From Colletotrichum lupini (lineage: Eukaryota > Ascomycota > Sordariomycetes > Glomerellales > Glomerellaceae), in NCBI RefSeq assembly GCF_023278565.1, contig NC_064675.1, forward strand, positions 4,340,001 to 4,404,000: a stretch of 64,000 bases of DNA, read 5' to 3'. The first letter of the stretch is position 1. Each line of letters opens with the position of its first letter. Of the stretch, positions 31,893-43,039 are shown piece by piece. The notes beneath the pieces were generated by a model. It had not been told where the DNA came from. It searched no databases and was given only the letters and a program-made list of their open reading frames with translations. The translations under genes and the position numbers were made by a program.

Positions 31893-34612
31893 TATGAGGT
31901 TCCTCGTCAAACGTGCTGAGAAATCGAGGTGCCGGATCGCGGGGTGTATAAGAGTTATAAAAGTCGCAATTTGCAGCCGGGCGTTCCGGGTGTTAGCTCA
32001 ATGGCACATGCTCAATGGCCTTTTTGGGAAGAGCGAGAGTGGACACCAGCTGGTGCTGCACCGAGGTCAGTACGGGAGATTGACCTGAACAAGAGGTCAA
32101 AACCGACAAGGCGAGGTAAAAGAGGACCTCAAAAGTCTGGGGAAAAGCTGGGTCGAGGGCTATATGGCGGCCCAGTCAAGGGGGAAAGGATAGAAATGTG
32201 CCTTGCTGAGGTGTAGGGCCTTTAGGTTGTGTGTGACGAGATGGTAGCGTTTAGAAACGATGAATCAGTACAACACTCCGATCTGAGAAGACGTAGATTT
32301 GACAATGACGAACCAGATAATTGGAGCAGGGGTAGGGAAGCGCCGCGTAGGTGATATAAGAAGGAGAAGCTAAGGGAGCAGTAGTAGTAGGGTGCGTAAG
32401 GTAGTCGTACCTTTCTACTTAGAAAAGTAGAGTACCTAACCGCGTATCTATACGGAGGGTAGGCAACCCACATGTGCCCACTTGTTCCCGTCCTACCCAT
32501 CCGTACCTTTGGACTAAGGAATGTACCTTACCTTTGACGTGCGTGCGTGCCTTGACAGAACACTCGATTAAGGAAAGGCAAGGTACCACCCTCGCCTCAG
32601 TCCGAGGTGTGGGTAATAGCCAACACACACGACCGCACAACCTGAAGAATGGAAGCATGAAAGGGAAGCTTGCTGATGTTCTTCCCGCTGTGTACCGTAG
32701 TAGTTGCGTAGACGGTAGGTGCTAAAGAGCAAAGACCAGAAGTCTGATATGCACAGAGCTGCGCCTCCCTCGCCCGAGAACCAGGGGCATCCTTCTCGGG
32801 AGTACATCGAATAGATCTCCGGCAGGAAGGGGCTCAGGCTCAGGCTGCCAAATATCGAATGCGGCTAGACCAGAGATCGCTGTGTCTTCATCTCACTGCT
32901 GTTTCTTCCGCGCTCGACCGACATTTGCTTCCCAATTGCCATACCGGACCGTCCTTTCTGTCAGAGAGGCACGGATAACGGCAATAAGTGGGAGAGTTAT
33001 TGCGCAGACAGCTGTGCTTTTGCTCTGTCAAGGCCAGTGTGCGGGACGTGGTCTTGGAAGAAGCCAAGCACATGTTCTTTATCTTCTTCGCCTTCGTCTT
33101 CTTCTCCGCCGTTGCGCTGTTTTGCATCAGGGGCGCTCTGGACGATCCAACCGCTAGGTGTCCCTCGTTCTAGGATGAGACCGCGATTCGAGTAATGCTT
33201 GTTTTTTTAAGTGTAGTACTCCGTAGTCAGCGGGCGTATCTTTTTTTCCAAGGTTCTTGCCTCTTTCTTCCATTCTCTGCCCAATGCCACTGACATAATC
33301 ACATGTGCTGTCTGCGTCTTAGCTCCCGCCCCACCATGTCTTAGCCACCAATTGGAACCTGCGTCATTGGCCAATGTCTATAGCCCACTTGGTCGGCCGG
33401 CAGCAACGGACCCTGCGGCACCCGATGATCCGGCATTGCCATGTCGATCGGCCCAAGTCAGCTTGTCAAGCTTTCCTGTCGATTTCCCTGGTTGACTTTG
33501 ATGCCTATAATTGTGGAGGGGGTATGGAGAATTACTATCAGCGCGAACGGGTACAGGTGGACTGGGAGAATACCAATTTCACATGTGTCGATAGGTATAA
33601 ATACACAGCGTCAACTCATCATGAATGCATAAATGCGGTCTCAGGAGGAGATGGGTATCTATACCTCTTTGCCTACCGGACATGCCTGCCTTAGGTACAG
33701 TACATTAAAAAAACCACAATCTCGGGTATCTGAGAACATGCGGATATAAGGTGTTATTAGCAAAAGTAAGCTCGCTCAAATGGCCTGATGGTAACCTCAA
33801 ACTTGCAAACTTCGAGGCTCGAGGATTGAGATTGGCCTGCTTGGACGTTCCATGGTGATTCCAGATTCCGGATTTTAAGGTACTTAGACTGATCTGATGT
33901 ACGGCACGCCCAACGCAGCAATCTATACCGAGCCATCCAGCACGAAGCACGTTTCCACGCTCCGTGGCTTCCAGTCCCACCCACGGACGGACCTGGAGCT
34001 TCAGTGCTGTTTGGGCAGAGGTGGACTTTGGCCTTTGGCCTTCCCATCAGATAACATTTCTTATCGCCCCACTAATTACCAGACACATCTGCAGGTGCAG
34101 CTAAAGACCTTACCCGCGCTTGCACCTGCATCTCTGAGGTGCCTTTGTACCTATGAGGGACGTCATTGCCAGGCCAAGCCGCCAACCCAATGGAAAGCCT
34201 TCACCCGCCAGCGACCGCGACTGCCATGTTGGCCCGGCTTCAGTGTCGCATCCCTGCCCCGCGAAATCCAATGCATCGTCCGCGATTTGCAGTATGGAGT
34301 ACGTAAGGAAAGCACAAGGTACCTACCCAACTGCCCTCCAGCATCCAGGGAAGGACAAGGTAAGGTAGCTCAAGGAGGCTTAGACCAAACCGCCTCGCCA
34401 AACAGATTCCCCCAACGTCTTGTCACAAACACATACAGTTCTCGAGCTTCGTTTCCCACCCTCCATTGCCATTGTCGTCGTCCCATGCATTACCTTGTTT
34501 GTTGAGCTTACTCATTGTGCTCCCCCCGGCAGGCCTCGTCGCGCAAGCATTCCTCCGGGCTCCCTGATCTCCTCCATCTACCTATCCGAGCCGTAGAATA
34601 ATCTCCGAAGCT
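31893..34612. promoter_or_regulatory. Large divergent intergenic region, LCAT-like / acid phosphatase
   Basis: 2.7 kb between divergent starts. GGTAAGG/TACCTTACC-type motifs cluster at about 32395-32740, where a small TCTACTT/AAGTAGA hairpin lies near 32413-32430. More TACCTA motifs occur near 34320 and 34360, and CT-rich leader sequence precedes 34613. Short ORFs here (up to about 200 codons) show no recognisable family. Confidence 0.45.
32395..32740. repeat. Cluster of GGTA/TACC-type low-complexity motifs
   Basis: Scattered units such as GTAAGGTAG, GTACCTAAC, GTACCTTACC and AAGGTACC occur within about 350 bases. Similar clusters lie near 18.1, 51.1 and 52.2 kb in this window. Confidence 0.5.
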
Positions 34613-36193
34613 ATGACTACCCTTGAACCTCGCCAACCTTACACCGACGCCGAGCTGCGCCAGCTGTACCCTCCACAGCTCAAGCTCCAGCTCGTGCAGA
34701 TCCTTCTCCGGCACGGCGAACGAACTCCCGTCAACCCTCGCTTTTCCAACACCGGCCTTCCGGAGTACTGGCCCTATTGCAGTGTTGTTCGTCACCTCCG
34801 AAATGCTGTTCTCGATCCGGACACCGGTGAATACTCATACCTCGATTGGAAGAGACGTCTCGAGGGATTCGGTTCTAAAGACGATAGTCTTGTAATCGTT
34901 GCCGGCCCAAAGGGCGAGCTTGACGATATCTGTGATCATGGCATGCTTACGGACCGCGGCCGAGAGACCACCCACCAACTAGGCAAACGCTTTCGTGATC
35001 TCTACGTTGATCGACTCAGCTTCTTGCCCACAGACCTCACCGACGCGGAGTCTTTGTATCTTAGGTCAACGCCGGTCCCGCGAGCTCTGGAGTCTCTTCA
35101 ACAAGCCATTTCTGGCCTCTATCCGGCTAGGCATCGGGCACCCGATCTCCCCGCACTCACGATCCTAGGGCGGGTACAGCCAGACGAGACTCTCTTTCCC
35201 AACGAAGGCCACTGCCGGCGATTCAATATTCTCGCCCGCGCATTCGCCCAGCGGACTGCCGAGCGCTGGAACAATACTCCAGAGATGGGCTACTTGAACA
35301 AGAAACTCGGGAAATGGATGGAAGATGGTAAACTCATTGCAGTTGATTCTAAGCCTAGGCTTAGTGGAATCATGGATACCATCAACGCATCACGCGCACA
35401 CGGCCCGAAGACGAAGCTACCCTCGGAGTTCTACGATCCCAAGGTACTCTCCATTATTGAGAGAATTGGTGTAGAAGAATGGTATAGCGGATACGGCGAG
35501 AGCCAGGAGTATCGCACACTTGGCATAGGTGGCTTGATGGGCGATGTTGTCGCTCGTATGGTCGGAAGCGTCGAACACAGTCCGGCAGATGGAGCCTACG
35601 AGATCAAGCAAGCTAGCGCAGCTCCCAAGCCTATCAAGTTTGGTATGAGTGGCTGCCATGATACCACTCTTGCGGGTATACTAGCCAGCCTGGGTGCCTT
35701 TGGTCCAGACAAATGGCCTCCTTTCACGAGCCACATCGCTGTGGAGATGTTCCGCGATCCCCAGGTTTCATCAATTCCAACGCAGGCACCCAAGAATGCG
35801 GGCTGGTTCGGCTCATGGTTCTCCATCGGCCGTGCTGGTACACCGGCGCCGGGTGCGGCTCCGCCAGGCATTGGCCGTAAGCCGACCCCCGCATTGACAG
35901 ATGCCGAGAAGAAGCAGCTAGACGGTTACTACGTAAGGCTTCGGTACAACGATGAGCCGGTGATCATCCCCGGCTGCAAGGCTGCTGGCAACCATCTTGA
36001 AGGTGATGAGTCCTTTTGTACTCTGGTAAGCTCCCAGACCTCGTTTGTGAAGTGATTGGTGTGGCTGACCCGGGCCCAGGCCGCCTTTAAGTCCATTGTC
36101 GACAAGTACACACCTGTTGACTGGAAGAACCAATGTCGTGGGAACCATGATGCGTCCGCCTTTCCGGTCAAGCCCGAGCCGGCAGGATATTAA
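34613..36193 (+). CDS. Histidine acid phosphatase family protein (ACP6-like)
   Basis: Branch-2 histidine phosphatase, closest in style to the lysophosphatidic acid phosphatase (ACP6) group rather than secreted phytases. Two exons, 34613-36025 and 36080-36193, join in frame for 508 residues. The catalytic RHGERTP is at residues 33-39 (nucleophile His34) and the proton donor pair His349-Asp350 lies in GCHDTTLAG. No signal peptide precedes RHGERTP, so an intracellular enzyme is likely; secreted fungal phytases carry a signal and more Cys. A Gly/Pro-rich segment of about 35 residues (about 395-430) sits in the C-terminal third. Substrate is not predictable from sequence alone. Confidence 0.9.
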
Positions 36194-39179
36194 CGGTTTT
36201 CAGAGCCGCTAAGTTTTACCAAAGTTTATTATTGAGAAACAAGCAGTGGTAATTACTACATAGGATAGAGAAGAAAGTGCTTTGTGCATAGACGAGTGGC
36301 AGGTCACCGCATCCTGAGTAGCGTCACGATCTACATAGAACCATTGCTTTTCTGTTGAATTTCCTCTTTTTCGTTAGTGTTTGGGTTGAGTGTGCCAAGG
36401 ACCATCCTTAAAGGGCGAAGTTATGTACTCATGTAACATGTCTGTTTAGAGCGAGAGATCTCCCAAAGCTCAGGATCATAAATGGGTTTTAAAGACCTTT
36501 GAACCAGAAGCTTGATGTTCCATCACACAATACAGAGACATGTGTGATAATGTCTCATGGTAACTTTGGCCGATCTTTTCATGGTGGGATTTTAACAGGT
36601 GCCAAGATCTCAAGGACATCTCGCCATCTCATGTCGTCCTTGGAATCTACTTGCTCAAGACGCTTCGCGGCGTTTGGAAGCCAGCCTTAGCATGCATGCT
36701 CGGACAACGGACGAGTGATATCTGCACGTCGTACTGGGGTCTAGTTTTGTCGAGCTACGCCCGGATTGCGTTAGATCCTGAGCATTACGATTGCTGCGTG
36801 CTGTAGGGCTGGGAAGTAAGAGTCTATTGTCCGTTACTTCGTGATCTTCCGGGTGTGGAAAGTGGCGCTTGCTGCGTCAAGATGCTGAATGTAAGTAAGA
36901 TATGAAATGAGACGCCAGTGTAAGCGGGCTATTGTTCTGAAGAACGACCCTCTCACGAGCCGTTCATTACGCGTTTCCGTGAGCAAAATGTAGGCAAGCT
37001 GGTTGATGAAGGGCACCGTATCCTAAGAGCATCGGTAGTGGTTTGGACATGGCTGGGAGATTGCGGCCCTGTCTGAGATACTGTCAATGAACAGAGCTAG
37101 ACCGCATGAGTGCGACGAGGCAGGTCATCAGAAATCATATTCCTGAGTCATTTTCGATTTTAACAGACAAGAAGGCTGTCGTCCTCACTGCAGAGTGCCC
37201 AAGAATTCGGCCCTCGATATAATCTATGATCCTTTGCTTAACACAAGGAGAGAAATCAGTTAGAACGGGAAAAGTGAGGGGGCCGCCAGGAGCGGCAGAA
37301 CGCGCCAACGGTAGAGGGCCATAGCTCCAGACATCGCGGGGTAGAATGTCTCGAAAGAGCCAAGCTCCAAAGCGACATTCAACTACAAAGTCTCTAACAA
37401 CAAGAGAAGCCGGCACGATCTTCCAGCCAACTCAAAGACACCAGACGCCCTTGCGGGGTCCGTCGATTCGCCGGGAGCACGTGGAGACACAGTTGGACCA
37501 GCCAAGCAGTTGGCCAGCTGCAGGTAATATCGCGGACCTCAGCTGGCGATGGTGTCGTTGGCGCTGGCTGGGAGGTACATAGTTTCTGCACCTTGAGAGA
37601 CCGCAGGGCACAGTCAACCCCTGTCGAGCTGGCGGGTGGGGTACCGCCGTACCGGAGCCCAGGCCGATCCACCGTCCCCATCCAACCATTGGATGCACAG
37701 GTGGGGTTCCAAGTTGACGTCGCCGGCAGCGCCGAATCCGTGGGAAGAAGTCCCAACTGTCCCAATCTTTTCGTCAGGTTACTTCTCGGAAGGGAACGAA
37801 AGGAAAGGAACCTTAGATGGCGAAAAGGGGGAGGGGAGGGAGCCCGATTCGTCTCGTCCACACCAGCAGCGCTTCCCGATGTGCCTGCTTCCAGGACCAA
37901 TGTGATGCCATGCCGAGAAAAACCGGGTAATTCTACCTACTGCAGTATTACATGCTGCCTACTGCAGCAGGAACAAGGCGCCAGCTCTCTCTTGGTACCG
38001 TCCCATGTTTGCTTAAATCAGGTTTTCTTGGCAGAGCTAGCGTGGCCAGAGCTCTCGAAGCTCGACAACCTTGCCTTTCTAAGCTGTGGCGGGGTTACGG
38101 AGTACAACGACCAGAGACATCGAGAGTAGTGTCACCGGCTTTCCTGCGGATGAGACTATTGCGTGCCTTGCTCGCACATCCTCGCTGGTACGTTGGCGTT
38201 GCCGACACGTCAACTGCAAGTCGCAGTCGTTACGCCCGTCAGGAACGATGGTGTTTCTCGATCCCACCTTTCCATCTTGGAGATGCGTTAATGTGTCTCC
38301 GGAATGACGACATAATGGTGGACCATGTGCCAGTTACCCGAGCCCTTCAACTCGGTACCAAACCTCGAGATGATAGCTAACGTCTTGGTTGCTATCGATT
38401 CCTCAGTCACGACAAGATGCAAAGGACGGCATCAACTCCCGCTCATGACGATACTTGCTAGGCAAAGGACATGAGCGCTTCCTTCTCTTTTGCCCGCTCA
38501 TCTCTCGGAAAGGGAAAATCAAGGATCTCGCAGTCCACTTTCATACAGTTCCATCCCGCAGCCTGGTCCTGCCCTGCCCGCTTGACCATCTAAGACACAC
38601 CCCTTCAAAGCTGATGGACAGCATCTTGGCCTAGTCCAACTTTGTCCTAGGAGGGACGCATACACAAACGCTTCTCCAATTGACGTGCCAAGTGGCGCGA
38701 CATGGTCCAACGTCTCCCAGATTACCGCCCATGGTGGTCCCCATCCTCCTTCAGCTAGGCAAGGCAAAAGACCGGTTTCTCAGAGTGACCAACCAAGCTT
38801 CCCACTACACATCTCGTTCCTTCTTTCCCGGCCCCCAACTCCCGAGTTCCCAACAGGCGGATGACGGGGTTCCAGGTATGGCGTAAACGTACATCTTCCT
38901 AGCGTGCGACCCTCGCTCGATGGACCACTGCCTTGTCGATCGAGGAGGGCCCCGAGGGGTCCTACGGGGATAGGAGGGGATGGATGGTTGGAATAACAGG
39001 GTCCAACGCATGTGGGAGTGTAATTAGCATCATGGCTCAGCCTGAAGTCGATCTGGATTCTTAAATACCCTTCGAACCCCTCAATCTCATCGGACGTGAT
39101 TATAGCTTAGCATAATCTCATCATCATCTCATCTCAACTCATCTCACAACCAAAAACCACCTCCCGATCTTCACACATC
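36194..39179. other. Gene-free intergenic region before the SYGSS-repeat gene
   Basis: 3.0 kb between two plus-strand genes. The left part (36.2-37.1 kb) is A/T-richer. From 37.3 to 39.0 kb the sequence is mixed, with ORFs up to 178 codons that show no family features. The last 230 bases carry three AGGGG/CCCCT cores and a TCATC-repeat leader (about 39117-39150). No RNA gene was found. Confidence 0.5.
38955..39081. promoter_or_regulatory. Three STRE-like cores upstream of the SYGSS-repeat gene
   Basis: AGGGG at 38955-38959 and 38975-38979, and the reverse-strand core CCCCT at 39077-39081, all lie within 226 bases of the start codon. AGGGG is the stress-response element read by Msn2/4-type zinc fingers in fungi. 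Chance occurrence of a 5-mer is not excluded. Confidence 0.4.
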
Positions 39180-40187
39180 ATGTCTTACGGCGGCAACGAC
39201 GACGTAAGTAGTATATCTATGCTATGCTTACTCCCAAAGCTGCCCTCACTAACACATCCCCAGTCCAACTACGGTTCCTCCCGCAGGGACAACGAGGACA
39301 GCTACGGCACCTCGGGAACCACCGGCGGCTTCGGCTCCTCGCGCCGTGACAACGACAACGACAACAGCTTCGGCTCCTCCACCCGCCGCGACAACGACGA
39401 CTCGTACGGCTCCTCCAACACGGGCCGCAGCGGTAACGACTCGAGCTACGGCTCGTCGACCCGTCGTGACAACGACACCTCGGACAGCTACGGCTCCTCG
39501 GGGCTGAGCTCGTCTCGCAGGGACAACGATACCTCGGACTCGTACGGCTCTTCTCGCCGCGACAACGACAATGACAACAGCTACGGCTCCTCCCGCAAGT
39601 CGGACAACGACACCTACGGCTCCGGCAACAAGACCTCGTCCTACGGAGACGACTCCACCTCCTCCAACCTCGCCGGCGCCGACTCCCTCTCATACGGCAA
39701 CACCAGCTCCAGCCGCCGCGACAACGACAACTCGGACAGCTACGGCTCCTCCGGCAACACTGGATCCTACGGATCTTCCCGCAGGGACAACGACAACGAT
39801 AACAGCTACGGCTCCTCCACCACCCGCCGTGACAACGACGACAGCTATGGATCGTCAGGTAACACCGGCTCCTACGGCTCCTCCCGCAAGGATAACGAGG
39901 ACAGCTACGGCTCCTCCGGTAACACTGGATCCTACGGCTCCTCCCGCAGGGACAACGACAACGACAACAGCTACGGATCGTCTGGCAACACGGGATCCTA
40001 CGGCAGCAGTGGCAGGGACAACGACACCTCCGACTCGTACGGCAGCAGCAACAAGAGCGGCGGCGACAGCAAGGTCGGCAAGTTCCTCGAGAAGGCGGGT
40101 GATTTGCTCAACAGCGACAAGCTCGAGTCCAAGGGCCAGTCGAAGCGTGAGAACGCCGGGTACGGGAACAACAACGATGACTACTAG
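39180..40187 (+). CDS. SYGSS/RRDND-repeat intrinsically disordered protein
   Basis: Function unknown. Two exons, 39180-39203 and 39264-40187, join in frame for 315 residues. About 85% of the protein is a tandem array of Ser-Tyr-Gly-Ser-Ser separated by RRDNDNDN, RRDND, RKDNE or GNTG spacers. I count 16 exact YGSS plus FGSS, YGTS and YGSG variants, and four GNTGSYGSS copies. There are no hydrophobic stretches, so it should be disordered and very hydrophilic. Only the last 40 or so residues look different: a helix-prone VGKFLEKAGDLLNSDKLES followed by KGQSKRENAGYG. Small fungal proteins with similar repeats and tails exist, and I would place this among stress or conidiation-type hydrophilins by inference. 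The 60-nt intron is stopless and in frame. Confidence 0.88.
   Translation: MSYGGNDDVSSISMLCLLPKLPSLTHPQSNYGSSRRDNEDSYGTSGTTGGFGSSRRDNDNDNSFGSSTRRDNDDSYGSSNTGRSGNDSSYGSSTRRDNDTSDSYGSSGLSSSRRDNDTSDSYGSSRRDNDNDNSYGSSRKSDNDTYGSGNKTSSYGDDSTSSNLAGADSLSYGNTSSSRRDNDNSDSYGSSGNTGSYGSSRRDNDNDNSYGSSTTRRDNDDSYGSSGNTGSYGSSRKDNEDSYGSSGNTGSYGSSRRDNDNDNSYGSSGNTGSYGSSGRDNDTSDSYGSSNKSGGDSKVGKFLEKAGDLLNSDKLESKGQSKRENAGYGNNNDDY
39735..40045 (+). repeat. Coding tandem repeat, GNTG-SYGSS-RRDND units
   Basis: Near-identical DNA units recur here: four GGNAACACNGG..TACGG..TC blocks (starting near 39752, 39860, 39917 and 39980) alternating with GACAACGACAACGA blocks. Similarity at the nucleotide level suggests recent expansion by slippage or unequal exchange. 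Confidence 0.7.
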
Positions 40188-40736
40188 ATGTTGCTAGTCT
40201 ATCTAGTAGCCCTGTCGTTGGTTTGTATCGGGATGTTTGACGTGGAAAATAGGACTTTGTCTTGAAGGGGATGCTTCTGATGCGGAAGCCCCTTTTTCAT
40301 CTTTCGATGATGATTATGTACTAGCGAGCTCTGAATGAGATATTAATGCCATTTGAACACCACCTACCTATCATCTTATTCAACATTAACAAGTGACAAA
40401 TAATAGTGTCTTTACGTTGTTGTGCTCGATTATTCACGTCGGAAACATCATGCTTCTTCGGTTTCTTCTTCGGTTTCGCTGCTTGATTGCGTCCCGCAAA
40501 CTTCAGATTAAGCTGTGCCGAGCTGAGATCGACACCGGATTCTCTGGTGTTTAACGGAGCTTATTTGTTGATGAGTGATCCGATATGAATCCATATTTAC
40601 ACAGGTACCTAGAAAGTGAAAGCCACAATCTGCTAATAATGCTCCAATTTGAATGCTAATAATGCTACGCTATGGAAACACCTCGACCCATTCAAACCAC
40701 CGCCCTCCCAAGAGACGGGAAGGGGGCCAACAAAAC
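40188..40736. other. Convergent 3' region, SYGSS-repeat gene / phospholipase C
   Basis: 549 bases between converging stop codons, A/T-rich after 40.3 kb. A GGGGATGCTTCTG..CGGAAGCCCC inverted pair near 40267-40292 could form a hairpin in the SYGSS-gene 3' UTR. No coding sequence recognised. Confidence 0.5.
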
Positions 40737-43039
40737 TCACGTCAACTTCTTGGTAACCCTCACAAGCACAACCCCGTCCGTCAACCGTCCCTCGCAATCC
40801 ATAAGATGCACAAACCTATACCCGGCCCTCAACCGATCCAACCGCACCGCCGCCCACGCAGCCAGATCATCCCGCCCAATCTCGTCGTCCCTAACGGTGA
40901 ACCTCACAAACGTCAGCGCCTCGACCACGCCCGGTACCCCCGCGAACTGCAAGCTCTCCCCCTTGAAATCCGGGTCGACGCCGCGGTTCGACTTGGTCTT
41001 GGCCTTGTACTCGCCCTCGCGCTCGCGGCCGTCGTCCTTGATATGTGCGCCCGGGAGACGCTCCTCGGGGGACTCGACGTGGATCTCGACCTTGACGTAG
41101 GGCTTGAAGCCCGAGATGCGGGTGTCGCCTGGCGGGAGGGGCAGGTTCTGGGCTGCGAGGACGTCGATCTGGAGGTCGAGGGTTTTGTAGGTGATTTGCG
41201 GGGTGGTGGGCGAGGACGGGTCTGGGGTAGATCCGGTTTTGAGGCAACGGTATCCTGTGGATTGATGTTAGTATAAGATACTTGTAGAGATGATTAGGGA
41301 GAAAAGGATGACCAACCCTCAGGCTTCAAAACATAACCCTTGGTACCCGCAAACATGCCCTCGTTGAGCATCATCCCCTCGTCCCAGTTCTGCCAGTTGA
41401 GCGCAACAATCTGGATGCCCCTGCGCCAGAAGACGGCCGCGTCGAGGTTGGACGACCCGATGCGCAGGCCCGACGGGTACGCGCGCATCAGGTAGTGCCG
41501 ATTGTGGTGGAAGAGCGCGTCTCCCTGCTTCTCGTGCACCTCCATGACGCCCTTCTCCGACAGCGAGAAGATGTGCGTCGGCATCGAGGCCTCGGGCTGC
41601 GTGAGGGACTTGAAGGACACGCCGCGGGTGTAGACGCCCAGCCTGCTGAGCGCCTGGATGATTTTGGACGGTTTCGCCGCCGCCTTTTTGCTTTTTGGTG
41701 GTGGTGGTGCCGGTGGCGTGGTCTTGCCGTCCTCCTCCGAGTCTTCGTCCTGCGCGCCAGTCACGCCAGAGCCCCCCGGCGGTGGTGCGTACTTGACTTT
41801 CACGAGGATCTTGCCCATTAGGTCCGCAGGCCGCGGCAGCTCGGGGGCGTCGACGTCCGGGGTGGGAACGAGCAGGCCAGCCCAGGTATCCTCCATGATC
41901 TTCACCATGATCTCCTGCTGCTCGGCGCTGCAGTGCACTTCGAGACTGACAATGAGGGGCGTGTCGGCCGAGTGGAAACCATAGGCGCGGATCGTCTCGC
42001 AGACATGCCGGAAGGGCACCTCCTTGGTGAGGGTGTAGCCGTGGAAGACCTGGGGTTCGATGGGGAACATCCTCGGCGAAGGGGTCTTTTGCAACGGCGG
42101 TTGCTCCGTCCCGAGTGCCGTTTCCTTGGGGGTGGTTGAAGCGGCGGTGCTCTCCGCGGCAGAGGCGGTAGCCGTAGCCGTAGATGGAGCGGGAGCGGCA
42201 GTAGTGCCAGCTGACCGGGTGGTGGCCGTCTCCGTCGGCGGGCTCGTAGACTTTTCAATCCTCTCATCCATCTTCTTCCCCAACGAAGTCTTCTCCAGCC
42301 TACTCGCCAGCGACCCGGGCATCTTATCCCTGAGCATCGCAAGCTTGCTCCTCTTCTCCTTCTTCGGCTTCGCCTGCCCCGAAGCAGCAGCCGCGGCAAC
42401 GGCCTCCTCGTCACTGCTGCTCACTGACGTGCCATCCTCATTGTCCGAGTCGTCGCCGTCCCAGACGTCAATCTCGATACACCGGCACCCCCTCACCAGC
42501 ACGTTCCTGTACGCGTCAGTGCTCGACTCGCTGTACAGCTGGTTTCCCGTCAGGTAGGTGTTGTGGCTGGAGCTGATAAAGTAGCTAGAGAGCGGGTACG
42601 ACAGGTCCTCCTCGTGAACGGGTCTGGTAATGGCCGAGGCGGACGAGGTCATGTAGTTGAGGAAGCCGTTGAAGTCGAGTTCCTCTGGCGGTGATGCTGC
42701 TGCTCCTCCTGCTGCTGCTGCTTCAGATGTGTTGGCCACCAGGCACTCGGGCGTCTCCTCGGCCTGGACGTTCTTCACAAACGAGGCAATCTGCTCCTTG
42801 TGCCACTTCTTGTCGTCCTGGCCGGCGTGGACGTTGAAGATCTTTGTCAGGTGCGGTATGACCGAGTCGCCGAGCGTCTTGACGGTGCGCTCCGTCTCGC
42901 TGGCACCGCCGCCGGCCTGGTATCGCAGCGAGGGCTTGGAAGGGTCCGATGTTGCGGACACGATGGTGCCCTGGGGTAGGGGGGCTGCTGCCGGTGCTGT
43001 TGCCGCTGCCGGCGCTGTTGGTGCTGCTGCGTCCGCCAT
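40737..43039 (-). CDS. PLC1: Phosphoinositide-specific phospholipase C (PLC-delta type)
   Basis: Hydrolyses PtdIns(4,5)P2 to IP3 and diacylglycerol and is Ca2+-dependent. Two exons, 41317-43039 and 40737-41254, join in frame for 746 residues. Order: an Ala/Pro-rich start, an EF-hand-like helical region (VIPHLTKIFNVHAGQDDKKW), the X box with catalytic His in SSHNTYLTG (about residue 158) and FHGYTLT (about 332), the Y box (TRGVSFKSLTQPE, LNWQNWDEGMMLNEGMF), then the C2 domain in exon 2 (LDLQIDVLAAQNLP). A low-complexity, charged insertion of about 130 residues sits inside the X box between EIDVWDG and EPQVFHGY. No PH domain is visible. The frame stays open upstream of this ATG, but the added sequence has no PLC features. 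The donor GTTGGT is unusual. Confidence 0.95.

Noticed and set aside
31985..32010. tRNA A-box-like TTAGCTCAATGG
   Set aside because: No matching B box within 60 bases and no cloverleaf could be drawn.
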